This document shows, one piece after another, positions 63,072 through 64,000 of a stretch of DNA of 64,000 bases. The stretch spans positions 1 through 64,000 of the forward strand of contig NZ_JAMXWM010000013.1 in assembly GCF_024125445.1 (NCBI RefSeq), written 5' to 3'. The stretch is from Sporolactobacillus shoreicorticis. GTDB taxonomy: Bacteria; Bacillota; Bacilli; Bacillales; Sporolactobacillaceae. Below the pieces are notes generated by a model, which saw nothing but the letters and a program-made list of their open reading frames with translations, did no database searches and was not told the origin of the DNA. A program made the position numbers and the translations under genes. The first letter of the stretch is position 1; each line of letters starts with the position of its first letter.

Positions 63072-63599
63072 TTAAATGCTGCAGTTCACAGTGTCAATGA
63101 CGTATTTAAAAAGTTCTTTATCTTCCTCTTTATTATAAAGAGTACCCAGACATGTTCCGCCGTTTTTTTCGATGATTCTTTTTGATGGCTCATTATTCGT
63201 TCTGCAGGTCACCACGGCTTTTTTGATTCCAAGCTCTCGCGCCTTAGCCAAGGCTAAGTTAAGAATCTGCGTCCCATACCCTTTGTTTCGGTGTTTAGGC
63301 GAAACATCATAACCGATGTGCCCGGCAAACCTGACCTCCTGATGCCTGATCCGCACCACACCAACCACCTCATGCTGATCAATCAGCCAAAAGGTCGACG
63401 ACGCTACCCGGCCCTTCGGCAAATGAGTTCCATGTGCTTCATGGATCAAGTGCCTTACAAAACCGGAGAAGTCTGTTAACGCTTTGCTGTATTTCTTAAA
63501 ATAATACGCATCTTCACCCGCCTCATTATAATCAAGCGCATAATTTTGAAAACTTTTCTTGTAACGTTCCGTTGGCTCAGTTAGAAATAGCTTTTTCAC
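63072..63599 (-). CDS. GNAT family N-acetyltransferase
   Basis: 175 aa from GTG 63599 (AAAGGTG 5 nt upstream). HIGYDVSPKHRNKGYGTQIL (motif A) and NNEPSKRIIEKNGG (motif B) are clear; the C-terminal YNKEEDKELFKYVID pattern matches GNATs of the B. subtilis YkwB-like group (uncertain). Convergent with the CBO0543 gene, 2 bp apart. Confidence 0.84.
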   Translation of the reverse strand: MKKLFLTEPTERYKKSFQNYALDYNEAGEDAYYFKKYSKALTDFSGFVRHLIHEAHGTHLPKGRVASSTFWLIDQHEVVGVVRIRHQEVRFAGHIGYDVSPKHRNKGYGTQILNLALAKARELGIKKAVVTCRTNNEPSKRIIEKNGGTCLGTLYNKEEDKELFKYVIDTVNCSI

Positions 63600-63690
63600 T
63601 TTTTCACCTTTTCTCATCAATAACTTACTGCCACAATTTCGGAAAAAACCGTACCGTTAAAAAAACAGGAGCCTTATCCATCGCTGTTGG

Positions 63691-64000
63691 TCAATGTCCT
63701 TGAAACTTTTTTAAAATCTCAATCTCCGAACGATAGGATTCAATGCCGATTTGGCAGCATAGTTTCTGATACGAAGACATATCTTCTTTCCACACCTCAA
63801 ATTGGCTCTCAAGTTCTTCAACGAGCTGCTCCTTCCGATTAATCTCCTCTATAATGATTTGCTTTATCTGCTCTTCAGGCAGGTATTCTCCATGATACAG
63901 GCGCATGAGGAAGTCGGATTTCATGACCTCGGTTTGCACAGGTGACCGGAGATATTTATTGAATTCTTCTCTGCCGGACTCTGTAATCGAGTAAAGATTT
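63691..64000 (-). CDS. PadR-family regulator, 5' end outside the window
   Basis: The 103 visible C-terminal residues begin NLYSITESGREEFNKYL (end of the winged helix, YxITExGR), then the Vir_act_alpha_C helical dimerization region (MKSDFLMRLYHGEYLPEEQI … KLCCQIGIESYRSEIEILKK). PadR regulators repress small-molecule stress genes; target unknown. Confidence 0.82.
   Translation of the reverse strand, partial: NLYSITESGREEFNKYLRSPVQTEVMKSDFLMRLYHGEYLPEEQIKQIIIEEINRKEQLVEELESQFEVWKEDMSSYQKLCCQIGIESYRSEIEILKKFQGH

Overview
The window looks like the chromosome of an endospore-forming low/medium-GC Firmicute (Bacillales). The evidence is a collagen-like exosporium protein behind a sigma-K-type promoter, a LysM/GH18 cortex-lytic protein of the SleL/YaaH kind, the spore photoproduct lyase pair splA-splB behind a sigma-G-type promoter, a THF riboswitch on a folT transporter gene, a Bce-type antimicrobial-peptide module and remains of a Bacillus-type (T7SSb) LXG secretion locus. 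The genus cannot be fixed from the sequence alone. I saw no rRNA, tRNA or CRISPR array.

Layout. 0-13 kb, minus strand: a BclB-like exosporium protein, then small accessory enzymes (GNAT acetyltransferases, HAD phosphatases, an aminoglycoside-phosphotransferase-like gene, a phosphoesterase, an SDR), many of them broken, plus SleL, a YqeK-like HD hydrolase with a half-length UppS, and an HTH/membrane-protein pair. 13.3-14.1 kb: promoter, THF riboswitch, switchable ribosome-binding-site hairpins and folT. 14.5-18.3 kb: a HisC-like aminotransferase (frameshifted) overlapping a D-2-hydroxyacid dehydrogenase, divergent from a PucR-type regulator. 18.4-30.4 kb: more GNAT genes, intact and decayed, murI, a maltose-type O-acetyltransferase, a YbaK-like deacylase, a broken MocR regulator divergent from a GNAT gene, an alpha/beta hydrolase cut off by an interspersed repeat, and an HExxH protein. 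30.4-32.3 kb: an AraC-EamA exporter pair. 32.5-36.1 kb: an operon of a membrane protein, an anchored solute-binding/VWA protein and TelA. 36.5-41.3 kb: an AraC regulator and two ABC half-transporters behind a Fur-box promoter, probably for siderophore-iron import.

41.6-46.5 kb is a wrecked T7SS locus. WXG100 and the two LXG helper genes (YwqH- and YwqI-like) are intact, but the LXG toxin is frameshifted and cut by an IS1182-type transposase tail. An AT-rich block (V8-like protease, lipoprotein, DsbA) lies beyond that between 21-bp inverted repeats, followed by an IS1595 tail and the first codons of a YezG-like immunity gene. 47-48.3 kb: splAB. 50.6-55.2 kb: BceRS-BceAB-type two-component system and transporter, with a dyad operator in front of the transporter genes. 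55.4-64 kb: a TetR-methyltransferase operon with twin operator palindromes, a second methyltransferase, phosphoesterase, a MerR remnant facing a carboxymuconolactone-decarboxylase gene, a cytidine-deaminase-like protein, HAD, GNAT genes and the start-less end of a PadR regulator.

Two features run through the whole window. GNAT genes are very dense (13 intact or broken in 64 kb). About 20 genes carry a frameshift, nonsense codon or truncation. Three copies of a roughly 240-267 bp interspersed element built of short AAGCGGAAA/TTTCCGCTT palindromes occur, one exactly at the break of a hydrolase gene. Single-base homopolymer indels in some genes could be sequencing errors, but the in-frame stops, internal deletions and IS junctions point to real gene decay.
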